The notes: generated from the sequence alone by a model not told the origin. Positions 1-8,409 are shown, numbered from the stretch's first letter. The stretch: DNA of 64,000 nt from Ilyomonas sp965199905 (GCA_965199905.1 OZ241366.1:3224001-3288000), one strand, 5' to 3'. Program-made: numbers and translations.

Positions 1-2
1 TT

Positions 3-122
3 CTTATAATTGGCTATTTTATCAGCTCTGTTTTAGCCGAAAATATCAACCTGTATGCAGGTATTATTTTTTTCCTGTTTGGATTGGTTATGATTGGAAT
101 AACTTCTAAAGATGAATCCTGA
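3..122 (+). CDS. C-terminal end of a membrane protein (partial)
   Basis: The window opens inside a reading frame that ends with TGA at 120-122. The 39 visible residues are a polar turn followed by a hydrophobic stretch (AGIIFFLFGLVMIGI) and a short charged tail (TSKDES), as in the last transmembrane helix of a polytopic transporter. The family cannot be told from this piece; LysE-type and UPF0016-type exporters end in a similar way. Confidence 0.55.
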   Translation, partial: LIIGYFISSVLAENINLYAGIIFFLFGLVMIGITSKDES

Positions 123-259
123 ATAACATGTCGATTATAATTCTGTCTGTCAATTTTTACAAGGCAAATTCCTTTGCTATTAAGCCCTGATACTTTTGAT
201 AGCCCTGCTATCTTTTTCCTTGTTCATTCAAAATTTTACCGGTTTAAAGACTTATAAAA

Positions 260-379
260 ATGATCCTGAATCATTATCAAATCCTCTTTGCAGGACGTAT
301 GGAAGGAGGAGAATACAGATTTTACCGCCCTGCTTTCATGACAACAGATGATCAGGTATTAATGCCCGGTTTGAAATAA
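260..379 (+). CDS. Small open reading frame of unknown function (39 aa)
   Basis: ATG at 260 opens a 39-codon frame ending in TAA at 377-379, directly followed by a perfect-stem terminator. The product is polar with many aromatic residues (GGEYRFYRPAF in the middle) and has no signal peptide or membrane segment. An in-frame stop at 245-247 bounds it upstream, so it is not the tail of a longer frame. I do not recognise it. Its position just before a terminator suggests a transcribed unit, but it may be only a remnant. Confidence 0.3.
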   Translation: MILNHYQILFAGRMEGGEYRFYRPAFMTTDDQVLMPGLK

Positions 380-382
380 AAT

Positions 383-412
383 AAAAGCCTCTTTCAAAAG
401 AAAGAGGCTTTT
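383..412. terminator. Bidirectional intrinsic terminator
   Basis: A perfect 12-bp stem (AAAAGCCTCTTT / AAAGAGGCTTTT) encloses a 6-nt loop, with A-rich and T-rich flanks on both sides. It sits between the small forward frame and the reverse msrB and can end transcription from both. Confidence 0.85.
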
Positions 413-435
413 ATTTTATTGTAATAGAATGATGC

Positions 436-984
436 TTACTGCTTTGCGCTGGTTGGTGCATTGCCGCCTTTTGGTACAAATATCATAGCTGCGCTATTCA
501 TGCAATAACGCTTGCCGGTAGGTGCCGGACCATCATCAAATACATGCCCTAAGTGCGAGCCTGTTTTACTGTCTACTACTGCCCAACGCGTTTCACCAAA
601 GCTATTATCCTTTACCAGTTTTACAGCATCAGGAGCAATTGGCGCATAGAAAGAAGGCCAACCTGTACCACTGTTGAACTTTGCCTTGCTGGTAAATAAT
701 GGCTGCAAAGAAGCTGCGGAATAGTATGTACCTTCTTCATAAAAATGGTCGTATTTGCCACTGCCTGCGCGCTCTGTGCCTTCCTGCCGCAATATGTAAT
801 ACTGGTCTGGTGCCAGCATCGTTTTCCACTCTGCATCCGTATGCGTTACCGGGTATTTGTTGTCGGTTTTAACCGTTTGCGGATCGGGATAATTTTTAGC
901 GTCTTTTGATTTTGTTTGTGCCTGTGTGCACTGGCTGAATGAGAACGCGGCCAATAAAGCAACTATAATAAATCTAAACTTCAT
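436..984 (-). CDS. msrB: Peptide-methionine (R)-S-oxide reductase, lipoprotein
   Basis: This enzyme reduces methionine-R-sulfoxide in oxidised proteins. The SelR fold is seen in FNSGTGWPSF, GSHLGHVFDDGP and the catalytic motif RYCMNS (Cys about residue 161). The usual zinc-binding CxxC pairs are absent, so this is the zinc-free type. The N-terminus is a lipoprotein signal (hydrophobic run, then FSFSQC with Cys19), placing the protein in the cell envelope. I start at the ATG at 984; a TTG five codons upstream is less likely. It is the only gene on its strand here and ends at a shared terminator. Confidence 0.93.
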   Translation of the reverse strand: MKFRFIIVALLAAFSFSQCTQAQTKSKDAKNYPDPQTVKTDNKYPVTHTDAEWKTMLAPDQYYILRQEGTERAGSGKYDHFYEEGTYYSAASLQPLFTSKAKFNSGTGWPSFYAPIAPDAVKLVKDNSFGETRWAVVDSKTGSHLGHVFDDGPAPTGKRYCMNSAAMIFVPKGGNAPTSAKQ

Positions 985-1125
985 GGTAATGATTTTCAAT
1001 TGTAAGATACGATAAATGTTGTGCCACAGAGGTTAAGCACTTGCAAAAAAAGGTTCTTTTGCAAGAAGAGAACGGAAATTAACTGGTGTACTTTTCGGTA
1101 TTCCCTGCTTCCTCTTTCCAACATT

Positions 1126-2160
1126 TTATTCTTTTCTCTGAGATAGCCGTTCAATCGTTTCTATAAATGGATATAAATGCTCTGGTTGCAAATCAAATGA
1201 GCACATCCATCTCACTTCATTTTTGCTTTCGTCCCAAACATAAAATGGCAACGCACTTTGTAACGGTTCATTCCACTTTTCCGGAATAGTGGCAAACACG
1301 GCATTTGTATCTACCGGCTGCGTAATTTGTATTTGCGAAAATGGCTGTAAACGTTCCGCGAGTAAGCGCGCCAAATGGTTGGTATGCATTGCTATATTGC
1401 GCCATAAATTGTCAGTTAATATCGCTTGAAACTGGCAGGCAATAAAGCGCATTTTGGAAGCCAGTTGCATGCTGCGCTTCAAAAAAAACTGACTGTCTTT
1501 ATACAAATCTTTATTTAAAAAAATGACGGCTTCGCCAAACATCATTCCTGCCTTGGTGCCACCGAGTGAGATGATATCTGCGCCTGCCGTTACAGCCTGC
1601 AGCGAAGTATCTAAAGCGGCAGCCGCATTGAACAAACGCGCTCCATCAATGTGTATATATAAATTGTTTTGCTTCGCAATGGTGGCTAATTGCTGCAATT
1701 CTTCCGGCGTATAAACGGTTCCGCATTCGGTAGGTTGTGTAAGCGTTAGTATCTTGGCTTGCGGATAATGCGTATCGCCGATGCGAGTGATGGATTGCTC
1801 CAAAGCAGCGGGAATAATCTTGCCGTCTTTTGTTTCTACCTGTATTAACCGGCAACCTGTAAAAGCTTCCACTGCGGTTGATTCGCTTTCGTACACATGC
1901 GCAAGATCAGAACAAAAAACAGCATTGAAAGAACGCGTGGCTGTGGCTAATGCAAATACGTTAGCGCCGGTGCCATTAAACGTAAAATGCACTTCCGCTT
2001 CTTTACCAAAATGCGCTTTCATAAGTTCGATGGCTTGTAAACAATAAGGATCTCCGCCATACGATTTTACATGACCTGTGCTGGCTTTTATAACAGCGTC
2101 AAGAATGAGAGGATGAATACCTGCATAATTCTCGCTCGCGAGCGACATAGTATGATTCAT
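1126..2160 (-). CDS. ltaE: Low-specificity L-threonine aldolase
   Basis: This PLP enzyme of fold type I cleaves L-threonine or allo-threonine to glycine and acetaldehyde. It has the family N-terminus (LASENYAGIHP), the PLP-stacking region, HIDGARLFNAA with the cofactor Asp, and the PLP lysine in SLGGTKAG (about residue 203). At about 344 aa it is full length. ATG at 2160 lies 16 bp downstream of a TATTTTTG promoter box; another ATG at 2148 would suit the family N-terminus equally well. Confidence 0.92.
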   Translation of the reverse strand: MNHTMSLASENYAGIHPLILDAVIKASTGHVKSYGGDPYCLQAIELMKAHFGKEAEVHFTFNGTGANVFALATATRSFNAVFCSDLAHVYESESTAVEAFTGCRLIQVETKDGKIIPAALEQSITRIGDTHYPQAKILTLTQPTECGTVYTPEELQQLATIAKQNNLYIHIDGARLFNAAAALDTSLQAVTAGADIISLGGTKAGMMFGEAVIFLNKDLYKDSQFFLKRSMQLASKMRFIACQFQAILTDNLWRNIAMHTNHLARLLAERLQPFSQIQITQPVDTNAVFATIPEKWNEPLQSALPFYVWDESKNEVRWMCSFDLQPEHLYPFIETIERLSQRKE

Positions 2161-2176
2161 TGGAAGAATTGAGGCG

Positions 2177-2184
2177 CAAAAATA
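2177..2184 (-). promoter_or_regulatory. TAnnTTTG promoter box of ltaE
   Basis: The reverse strand reads TATTTTTG, matching the Bacteroidota -7 consensus, 16 nt before the ltaE ATG. The -33 element is not clear. Confidence 0.5.
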
Positions 2185-2228
2185 GAGCGTTGCCAAACTG
2201 TTTATAAAGATGAGTTGTGAAAAGAAAC

Positions 2229-3239
2229 TTAGTTCTTCGGTGCTGTAATGTCAATCTTTTTATCACCAATGTAATTGATGATAAATTTTATGTTCTCGTT
2301 CAAATCAGAATGAACCACGAACTCATACTTAAGCCAGCCCGCCCGAATGCGTACCAGCGCAGTGTTTGGCGGTATGCTGCCTAAATTTTCAGCCACCAGT
2401 GTAAACTCGTGATGTGAGTGTTCGGCGTCGGCTTTCAGGGTGTATTTCACCAATTCCTTCCCAATGGTTTTATGGTTCAGCACCAATTCAGTGTTGTGAT
2501 ACAGCGAGACAACATCACCATCCACTTCTGCATCATCCAGCAGGATAACCTGTATATCCGGCGAGCTTATATCCAGCGTTTTTACCAATGTGTTTTTACG
2601 GGTAATAATTTCCGGCGGCAAATTTTTATCCGCTGGTATTATAGTAGTATAAACGGTGGTATCACCTCTATCCGGCTCGCGTGGTTGAATCACTTTTACA
2701 GTATCTGTTTCATCAATCAACTGTGGCGTGCCGTACCGTTTTTGAATGTTTGTGCGAACCGAAAATGGCTGTGTTGTTAAGTCGCGGTAATAAGCAAATT
2801 CCTTTACAAAATCAGCCTGTTCACTCTTTACTTTAATGTGCAGTACCAGCTTTCGCGCGTTAATGGAGAAATAGGTTTTCTCAACCGTATATTTTGTGTA
2901 GGCATTCCAGATATAAACTTCCTGTGGCTCTTTCCGGTACGTTTCTTTTCCGGGTAAAAAGGAAATTCCGCCGTCAGTAAAAGCGCCGCTGCAGTTACGC
3001 TTTACGGCATCCAGTGTGTCGTTGCTGCACCATACTTTTTGTGTACCTGAATAGTGGTTATCAGCTACACTTGTTATCTCCAGCCCGCTTTCAATTGCCT
3101 GGCCACGCAAAGTATCTGGCTTGATACTATAGTATTGCCACCGGCCTTTAAACCAATCATAAGACACCTGCGCATGAGCAATATTCTGACAGCATAATAA
3201 AAGCAGGAAGCAATAAAAGATTCGCCGGCTACGGTTCAT
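2229..3239 (-). CDS. Exported protein of unknown function
   Basis: ATG at 3239 starts a signal peptide (basic start, a run of Leu/Cys/Phe, cleavage near AHAQ). The mature part of about 310 residues is rich in beta-strand-like, Tyr- and Thr-rich sequence. The N-terminal half contains WFKGRWQYYSI and an EITSV stretch resembling a lipocalin-like 'extent of reaction' domain. The C-terminal half (VDGDVVSLYHNTELVL onward) resembles a beta-sandwich module seen at the ends of other Bacteroidota secreted proteins. No catalytic motif is visible. It lies alone after ltaE on the same strand, 68 bp upstream of it. Confidence 0.75.
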   Translation of the reverse strand: MNRSRRIFYCFLLLLCCQNIAHAQVSYDWFKGRWQYYSIKPDTLRGQAIESGLEITSVADNHYSGTQKVWCSNDTLDAVKRNCSGAFTDGGISFLPGKETYRKEPQEVYIWNAYTKYTVEKTYFSINARKLVLHIKVKSEQADFVKEFAYYRDLTTQPFSVRTNIQKRYGTPQLIDETDTVKVIQPREPDRGDTTVYTTIIPADKNLPPEIITRKNTLVKTLDISSPDIQVILLDDAEVDGDVVSLYHNTELVLNHKTIGKELVKYTLKADAEHSHHEFTLVAENLGSIPPNTALVRIRAGWLKYEFVVHSDLNENIKFIINYIGDKKIDITAPKN

Positions 3240-3595
3240 GCAGTTAGAATGAAGAATGAATGACGCTGCCAAAGTAAGCACATAGTAAGAAAGCGCCGTT
3301 TTTTAAAACAATTCATCCCTTGTTTAGCTATGTTCTTTAACAACATCATACGCTAATGAAATTGTGTGATTTTCCTCATTTGATTGTGTTTCTTCTTTGC
3401 ATTTTCGCTTCACCGATCTGGCTGTTTTATGTTCGCCGGTATGGCATGGCAATAGAGATGAACCGCGAGATAAAACGAACTGTATTTCAAACTATTTGTA
3501 AGCAGTAATTTTATAAGAAACAATCGTTTTGTGCAAGGCAAATGTAAACCATTGATAAAACTGTTATGTACCTCGGCAAGCTGTTACGGGCAGCT

Positions 3596-3603
3596 TATCT
3601 TTG
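3596..3603 (+). promoter_or_regulatory. TAnnTTTG promoter box of the carotenoid operon
   Basis: TATCTTTG lies 15 nt upstream of the crtD ATG at 3619 and matches the Bacteroidota -7 consensus. Confidence 0.5.
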
Positions 3604-3618
3604 AAGCCTTTCGCAACT

Positions 3619-5118
3619 ATGAGTCATCAATTATCAGCTATCATTATTGGCGCAGGCGTGGCTGGTTTGGCAAGCGCTATCAGGCTGGCAGCGCAGGGAT
3701 TTGCAGTAACTGTGTTTGAAAAGAATGATTGCGCCGGCGGCAAAATCAGCTATTTTACAGAGAAGGGATATTGCTTCGATGGTGGTCCCAGTTTGTTTAC
3801 GCAACCGCAAAATATAGAAGAGCTTTTTGCTTTGGCTAACGAACCGATTGAAGATTATTTTCGGTATCAATCTGTGCCCATTGCCTGCAAGTATTTTTAT
3901 GAGGATGGCACTGTGATTAATGGCTTTGCTGATGCTGAAAAAATAGCGGAAGAACTGGCAAAAGAAGGCGAGAACAAAAAGGAAGTGATGAAATATATGT
4001 CTCGTTCAAAAAACTTATACGAAACCACAGGACGCATTTTTTTAAATTATTCACTTCATAAGCGAAGCACGCTGTTTAAAGCACCGATACTGAAAGCTTT
4101 GCTGCATACATCGCCCCGCTATTTGTTTTCATCTTTTCATAAAATAAACAAAGCCAGCTTTGCCAAATTGCATACCGTTCAATTGTTTAACAGGTATGCC
4201 ACATATAACGGCAGCAATCCTTACCAGGCGCCGGGCATGCTGAGCGTGATTCCGCACCTGGAATATAATGAAGGCGTGTACTATCCAAAGGGCGGCATGG
4301 TTAGCATTGCCAATGCTTTATACAAGCTTGCAGTAAAAAAAAACGTGGTGTTTCATTTCGGCGCGGCTGTGCAAAGCATCATCTGCAATGGAACGAAAGC
4401 GAAAGGCGTTGTGGTAAATAATGAGAATCATTTTGCCGATGTTGTGGTAAGCAATATGGATGTGTATTTTACTTACAAAAACCTGTTGAAAAATGACTAT
4501 AAAGCGAAGCAGATTTTGAAACAGGAGCGCAGCAGCAGTGCATTTATTTTTTACTGGGGAATCAACAAAACGTTTCCGCAATTAGAGCTTCATAATATCT
4601 TTTTTAGTAACAATTATAAAGAAGAGTTTGATCATATTTTCAAGACTAAAACATTGCATGATGATCCAACAGTTTATATTAATATCACGAGCAAATGCGA
4701 ACCGGGAATACAAGCTTCGGCAGGAAAAGAAAACTGGTTTGTGATGGTGAACGCGCCGGCTAATGTTGGTCAGTATTCAGAAAGATGGAAGGCGCAATTG
4801 AAGCAGAATATTATTGCCAAACTGAGCCGCATTTTGAACACGAATATTGAGTCATTGATAGAAACAGAACGTGTACTTGATCCTGTGTTGATTGAAAATA
4901 ATACATCGTCGTATGCGGGTTCTTTATATGGTACAAGTTCCAACAGCCGAATGGCTGCTTTTCTTCGTCATCCTAATTTTAGTAAAGCTGTTAAGCGCTT
5001 GTATTTCGTAGGTGGCAGCGTGCATCCCGGCGGTGGCATTCCATTGTGTTTGCAAAGCGCAAAAATCATGAGTAATATTATTGCCGGTGATAAGAAAAAG
5101 TGGGCTCATGCGCATTAA
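3619..5118 (+). CDS. crtD: Carotenoid 3,4-desaturase, CrtD type (phytoene desaturase family)
   Basis: This 499-residue FAD-dependent carotenoid desaturase is expected to introduce the 3',4' double bond of a monocyclic 1'-hydroxy carotenoid. The N-terminal dinucleotide-binding motif is IIGAGVAGLASAIRLAA followed by EKNDCAGGK. The C-terminal family signature is FVGGSVHPGGGIPLCLQSAK. The start is the ATG at 3619 (MSHQLSA), just before the FAD motif. The stop overlaps cruF by 11 bp, so the genes are translationally coupled. CrtI-type phytoene desaturase is the alternative, but the CruF/CrtZ neighbours favour CrtD. No crtB, crtI or crtY lies in the window. Confidence 0.85.
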   Translation: MSHQLSAIIIGAGVAGLASAIRLAAQGFAVTVFEKNDCAGGKISYFTEKGYCFDGGPSLFTQPQNIEELFALANEPIEDYFRYQSVPIACKYFYEDGTVINGFADAEKIAEELAKEGENKKEVMKYMSRSKNLYETTGRIFLNYSLHKRSTLFKAPILKALLHTSPRYLFSSFHKINKASFAKLHTVQLFNRYATYNGSNPYQAPGMLSVIPHLEYNEGVYYPKGGMVSIANALYKLAVKKNVVFHFGAAVQSIICNGTKAKGVVVNNENHFADVVVSNMDVYFTYKNLLKNDYKAKQILKQERSSSAFIFYWGINKTFPQLELHNIFFSNNYKEEFDHIFKTKTLHDDPTVYINITSKCEPGIQASAGKENWFVMVNAPANVGQYSERWKAQLKQNIIAKLSRILNTNIESLIETERVLDPVLIENNTSSYAGSLYGTSSNSRMAAFLRHPNFSKAVKRLYFVGGSVHPGGGIPLCLQSAKIMSNIIAGDKKKWAHAH

Positions 5119-5800
5119 AATCAACCTGCAAAACATAGCCCTGTTCATTGTGTTGCTTTTTCATGTTAGCGGCGCTATCGGTATCCTTTTCTCATCGCAC
5201 AGAGATTGGTTTATACAAAATACGCCGCTGAATTTAATAGTAATGGCTTTGTTGCTTATCGTTACACAAAAGCAAAAAAACATAGCTTTCTTTCTTTTCT
5301 TTATTGTCACTTTCCTTGTCGGGTTTCTTGTAGAATTTATCGGTGTAAATACAGGGTATCTTTTCGGGCAATATCAGTACGGAAATGTATTAGGTGTAAA
5401 GCATTTTGGAGTACCGCTGCTGATAGGCATTAACTGGTTTATTATTATGTATTGTACCGGTGTTATAGCGAATCAGCTTTATGATTGGGCAAATAAAAAG
5501 TTAGCCGAAGCGGACGCAGAAGTAAAGCCTGCTGTACGTTTTGTTTCTTTTATTATAGATGGTGCTTTGTTAGCTACGATGTTCGATTTTATCATTGAAC
5601 CGGTTGCTGTAAAAATGGGTTTTTGGCAATGGTTAGGCAATGGAGAGATACCTTTTTACAACTATGCCTGCTGGTTCTTTACCAGCCTTTTATTATTAAC
5701 AGTTTTCCGCCTGCTTCCCTTTAATAAAGGCAACCGGCTGGCAGTACATTTGTTTATTATACAGGTATTGTTTTTCATGCTTTTAAGAGTGTTTTTATGA
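5108..5800 (+). CDS. cruF: Carotenoid 1',2'-hydratase, CruF family
   Basis: This integral membrane protein of about 230 residues has six to seven hydrophobic segments. The family motifs FLVEFIGVNTGYLFGQY and GALLATMFDFIIEPVAVKMGFW are typical of the DUF422/CruF gamma-carotene 1'-hydroxylases, which add water to the psi end group. ATG at 5108 (MRIKINL) overlaps the end of crtD, and the stop shares ATGA with crtZ. Together with CrtD and CrtZ it would make a saproxanthin- or myxol-like 3-hydroxy, 1'-hydroxy monocyclic carotenoid. Confidence 0.85.
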   Translation: MRIKINLQNIALFIVLLFHVSGAIGILFSSHRDWFIQNTPLNLIVMALLLIVTQKQKNIAFFLFFIVTFLVGFLVEFIGVNTGYLFGQYQYGNVLGVKHFGVPLLIGINWFIIMYCTGVIANQLYDWANKKLAEADAEVKPAVRFVSFIIDGALLATMFDFIIEPVAVKMGFWQWLGNGEIPFYNYACWFFTSLLLLTVFRLLPFNKGNRLAVHLFIIQVLFFMLLRVFL

Positions 5801-6321
5801 TCTGGCTGTTCTATATTTTTATCACGCTTCTCACCTTCTTCGTTATGGAAGGCGCTACTTGGCTTATACACCGGTATGTGATGCATGGCTTTCTGTGGTA
5901 CCTGCACGAAGATCATCATAAAAAGTATCCTGGCTTTTTCGAAAAAAATGATTGGTTCTTTTTCATTTTTGCCATTCCAAGCTGGCTTTGTATCATGCTT
6001 GGTATGCAGCACGAAGCTTATTGGGTGGTATGTATTGGTGCTGGTCTGGCATTATATGGCGTGGCTTATTTTCTTGTGCATGATGTTATTATTCATCAAC
6101 GCTTTAAATGGTTTACGCACAGCAATAAGCGGTATGTAAAAGTGATACGCTGGGCGCATAAAATGCATCATAAACATTTAGGGAAAGAGAATGGCGAGAG
6201 CTTTGGTTTTTTAATGGTGGCTACAAAATACTGGAATAAAGTAAAGCGCGATGAGGCTTTGCAAACGCAAACCACAAATACACAAAGAGCTCAAAGTTTC
6301 ACGAAGAATGATGGAAAGTAA
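5797..6321 (+). CDS. crtZ: Beta-carotene hydroxylase
   Basis: This non-haem di-iron membrane enzyme hydroxylates the beta-ionone ring at C-3. The histidine clusters are all present: HRYVMHGF, HEDHHK, HDVIIHQRF and HKMHHKHLG. It starts in the ATGA overlap with cruF. The last 20 or so residues (QTQTTNTQRAQSFTKND) are low-complexity and unlike the family. They are encoded by a stretch resembling the dispersed ACACAAAG repeats of this genome, so the original C-terminus seems to have been replaced or extended by a repeat. Confidence 0.9.
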   Translation: MIWLFYIFITLLTFFVMEGATWLIHRYVMHGFLWYLHEDHHKKYPGFFEKNDWFFFIFAIPSWLCIMLGMQHEAYWVVCIGAGLALYGVAYFLVHDVIIHQRFKWFTHSNKRYVKVIRWAHKMHHKHLGKENGESFGFLMVATKYWNKVKRDEALQTQTTNTQRAQSFTKNDGK

Positions 6322-6346
6322 TTACTCAAATTTCTTTGTGTTACTT
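6271..6346. repeat. Decayed inverted element of the CACAAAG type
   Basis: CCACAAATACACAAAGAG at the crtZ 3' end faces AATTTCTTTGTGTTA in opposite orientation about 45 bp further on, giving an imperfect inverted repeat. It resembles the clearer elements at 26087-26160 and 58050-58136. The left half is inside the crtZ frame. Confidence 0.45.
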
Positions 6347-6378
6347 TTTTTCTTCCTGCCTTTTTGGTTCACAAAAAA

Positions 6379-6963
6379 TTATAACCCAAGCTTCTTATAA
6401 ATCACCTTTTGCGATAGCTCAATTATATCTCCCGGCTGCATGCTTCCCAGCTTAATAGTTCCAATTTGTTGCCTGATTAAACGCAAGGTTGGATAGCCAA
6501 CTTTTGCTGTCATTTTTCTTACCTGTCTGTTCTTTCCTTCTTTTAAAATCATGCTGATCCATGGTGCCGGAATCTCTTTGCGAAACCTTATCGGCGGGTT
6601 GCGTGCAGGCACAATAATACTATCCGGTAACTGCTTTGCAATACAAGATTTTGTGCGATACATTTTACCATCCACATTAATGTCAACTCCTTGCTGAAGC
6701 TGTTGCAAAGCATCGTTTGTTATAGCACCATCTACCTGTGCCCAATACTCTCTTTCGTGTTCAAATTCTGGATTCAGCAAGCGATGATTAAAAGCTTTAT
6801 CGTTGGTAAGAATTAATAAGCCTTCGCTGTCAGCATCAAGCCTTCCCACAGCATATACATCTTTCGGTACAGGAAAAAAATGAGACAGGTTTTGCTGTTC
6901 ATTTTCCGAAGTGAACTGCGATAAAACCAGGTATGGTTTGTAGATGATAAAGTAGTGTGTCAT
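6379..6963 (-). CDS. rluE: 23S rRNA pseudouridine synthase, RluE/RsuA family
   Basis: This 194-residue enzyme isomerises a uridine in rRNA, by family most likely U2457 of 23S rRNA. The catalytic motif GRLDADSEGLLILTND is near residue 48 and the C-terminal signature KEGKNRQVRKM near residue 145. There is no N-terminal S4 domain, as is usual for RluE. Start is the ATG at 6963. Only a few bases upstream lies a strong terminator fed by its own promoter, so rluE mRNA must read through it or start inside it. Confidence 0.9.
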   Translation of the reverse strand: MTHYFIIYKPYLVLSQFTSENEQQNLSHFFPVPKDVYAVGRLDADSEGLLILTNDKAFNHRLLNPEFEHEREYWAQVDGAITNDALQQLQQGVDINVDGKMYRTKSCIAKQLPDSIIVPARNPPIRFRKEIPAPWISMILKEGKNRQVRKMTAKVGYPTLRLIRQQIGTIKLGSMQPGDIIELSQKVIYKKLGL

Positions 6964-6965
6964 GA

Positions 6966-6997
6966 AATAAAAAATCCCGCATTTCAATTGCGGGATT
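6966..6997 (-). terminator. Intrinsic terminator directly in front of rluE
   Basis: On the reverse strand the perfect 9-bp stem AATCCCGCA / TGCGGGATT with a 7-nt loop is followed by TTTTTTATTT. The T run ends at the rluE start codon. It terminates the short transcript described at 6967-7040. Confidence 0.8.
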
Positions 6998-7040
6998 CAC
7001 TATGTAGATGGGTTAGTAAGTACCGGGAATCCAATTCCCA
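6967..7040 (-). ncRNA. Candidate structured small RNA or rluE attenuator (about 75 nt)
   Basis: A reverse-strand promoter (TTTG, 19 bp, TAATATTG; 7044-7074) would start RNA near 7038-7040. The RNA would begin with GGGAATTGGATTCCC, which folds as a hairpin. It also contains GATGGG and CCCATC, which can pair in an alternative fold. It ends in the terminator at 6966-6997. A 13-codon frame (7000-7041) overlaps it, but its ATG falls at or before the predicted start of transcription. No known RNA family is recognised. Confidence 0.45.
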
Positions 7041-7043
7041 TCA

Positions 7044-7074
7044 CAATATTAGAAAGAGTTTTTACCAATGCAAA
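7044..7074 (-). promoter_or_regulatory. Promoter of the small RNA upstream of rluE
   Basis: Reverse strand TTTG, exactly 19 bp, then TAATATTG. This is one mismatch from the Bacteroidota -33/-7 pair TTTG-N19-TAnnTTTG. Confidence 0.5.
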
Positions 7075-7304
7075 AAAAAATCTTTGATTTTTATACACAT
7101 AGAGATGGCGTGATGTGAATTAAAGAGAGCGATGTCATTGTATATTTCACTGAACACAACCAACGCTAACTTTTATAAAGAGCTGAAGCAAGCTCTGGCA
7201 AAGGCTTTCAGCCTGCTATCTTTTTTTCTGTTTATCAATCTATCATCACACAACAATGAATGTTGCTACTAAATATTTTTATCAAAGTCTTCATGTTCAT
7301 GGCT

Positions 7305-7312
7305 TCTATCTT
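7305..7312 (+). promoter_or_regulatory. TAnnTTTG promoter box of the lpxD-like gene
   Basis: TATCTTTG stands 23 nt before the ATG at 7336. Together with 6997-7304 it fills the divergent intergenic region; apart from the small RNA unit I see no other gene there. Confidence 0.5.
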
Positions 7313-7335
7313 TGACATTCGTAAAACAAAAACGC

Positions 7336-8283
7336 ATGAAATTTCCTGCACCTGTAACGATACAATGGCTTGCTGATTTAATACATGCAGACATCGTTGG
7401 CGATGCCTCTGCACAAACAACCGGTATCAATGAAATTCATAAAGTGGAAAAGGGCGATGTTGTGTTCGTTGATCATCCTAAATATTATGACACTTGCCTC
7501 AACAGCGAAGCTTCACATATCATCATCAATACAAAAGATGTTACTCTTCCCGAAGGCAAAACATTATTGGTTACCGAGCAACCATTTGAATCTTATTTAA
7601 CCATCGTAAATTATTTTCGTCCGTTTACGCCGGCAACAAAACCAATCAGCGATTCTGCCGTAATTGGTGAAGGAAGCATCATCATGCCGAATGTGTTTAT
7701 TGGCAAAGATGTTACCATTGGAAAGAACTGTATTATTGGCGCAAATGTTACCATCAGCGACTATACAGAAATAGGTGATAATGTAGTGATACAGGCCGGC
7801 TCTGTTATTGGCAGCGATGCGTTTTATTACAACACAAAAAAGAACCGCGATATGTGGTACAGGCGCATGCAAAGTTGTGGCAATGTAGTGATAGAAGATG
7901 ATGTAGAAATTGGCGCCGGCTGCACCATCGACAGAGGCGTTACAGCATCTACCAGAATTGGTAAAGGAACCAAGATGGATAATCTGGTTCACATCGGTCA
8001 CGACAGTAATATTGGCAAAAATTGCTTGTTTGCTGCGCAGGTAGGCATTGCCGGTGCCGTTGTTATTGAAGATGGCGTAACGCTGTGGGGGCAGGTAGGT
8101 GTGAGCAAGACATTGACGATTGGCGAGAATGCTGTTGTATTAGCGCAAAGTGGCGTGCCTGCTTCACTAAAAAGCGGCAAGATTTATTTTGGTACGCCCG
8201 CTGAAGATGCATTGCAAAAAAAGAAAGAACTGGTATGGGTTAAACGCATTCCTGAAATGTGGGAGAAGCTGATGAAAAGATAA
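7336..8283 (+). CDS. lpxD: UDP-3-O-acylglucosamine N-acyltransferase-like protein (LpxD family)
   Basis: By family it adds the N-linked 3-hydroxyacyl chain in lipid A synthesis. The N-terminal 90 or so residues form the uridine-binding domain. A left-handed beta-helix of hexapeptide repeats follows from about residue 105 (GEGSIIMPNVFIGKDVTIG). VHIGHDSNIG holds the expected catalytic His. The C-terminus (IPEMWEKLMKR) is the short helical tail. At 315 aa it is slightly short for LpxD, and Bacteroidota often carry a second LpxD-like gene, so it may be that paralogue. ATG at 7336 fits the promoter box. Confidence 0.8.
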   Translation: MKFPAPVTIQWLADLIHADIVGDASAQTTGINEIHKVEKGDVVFVDHPKYYDTCLNSEASHIIINTKDVTLPEGKTLLVTEQPFESYLTIVNYFRPFTPATKPISDSAVIGEGSIIMPNVFIGKDVTIGKNCIIGANVTISDYTEIGDNVVIQAGSVIGSDAFYYNTKKNRDMWYRRMQSCGNVVIEDDVEIGAGCTIDRGVTASTRIGKGTKMDNLVHIGHDSNIGKNCLFAAQVGIAGAVVIEDGVTLWGQVGVSKTLTIGENAVVLAQSGVPASLKSGKIYFGTPAEDALQKKKELVWVKRIPEMWEKLMKR

Positions 8284-8409
8284 ACAAGACAGTTAACATA
8301 CCTGAAATGTATCGTGCAATACCGCGCAGTATTTATACATCCGTTTTGTAACAATTTAAGTTCGTCTTATACACTACTTTCGCCACCGCATTAATAATTT
8401 ACTATCACT

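Noticed and set aside
7000..7041. A 13-codon reading frame before the terminator upstream of rluE, as a leader peptide
   Set aside because: Its ATG lies at or before the transcription start predicted by the promoter spacing, and the codons show no run of one amino acid; a structured RNA explains the region better.
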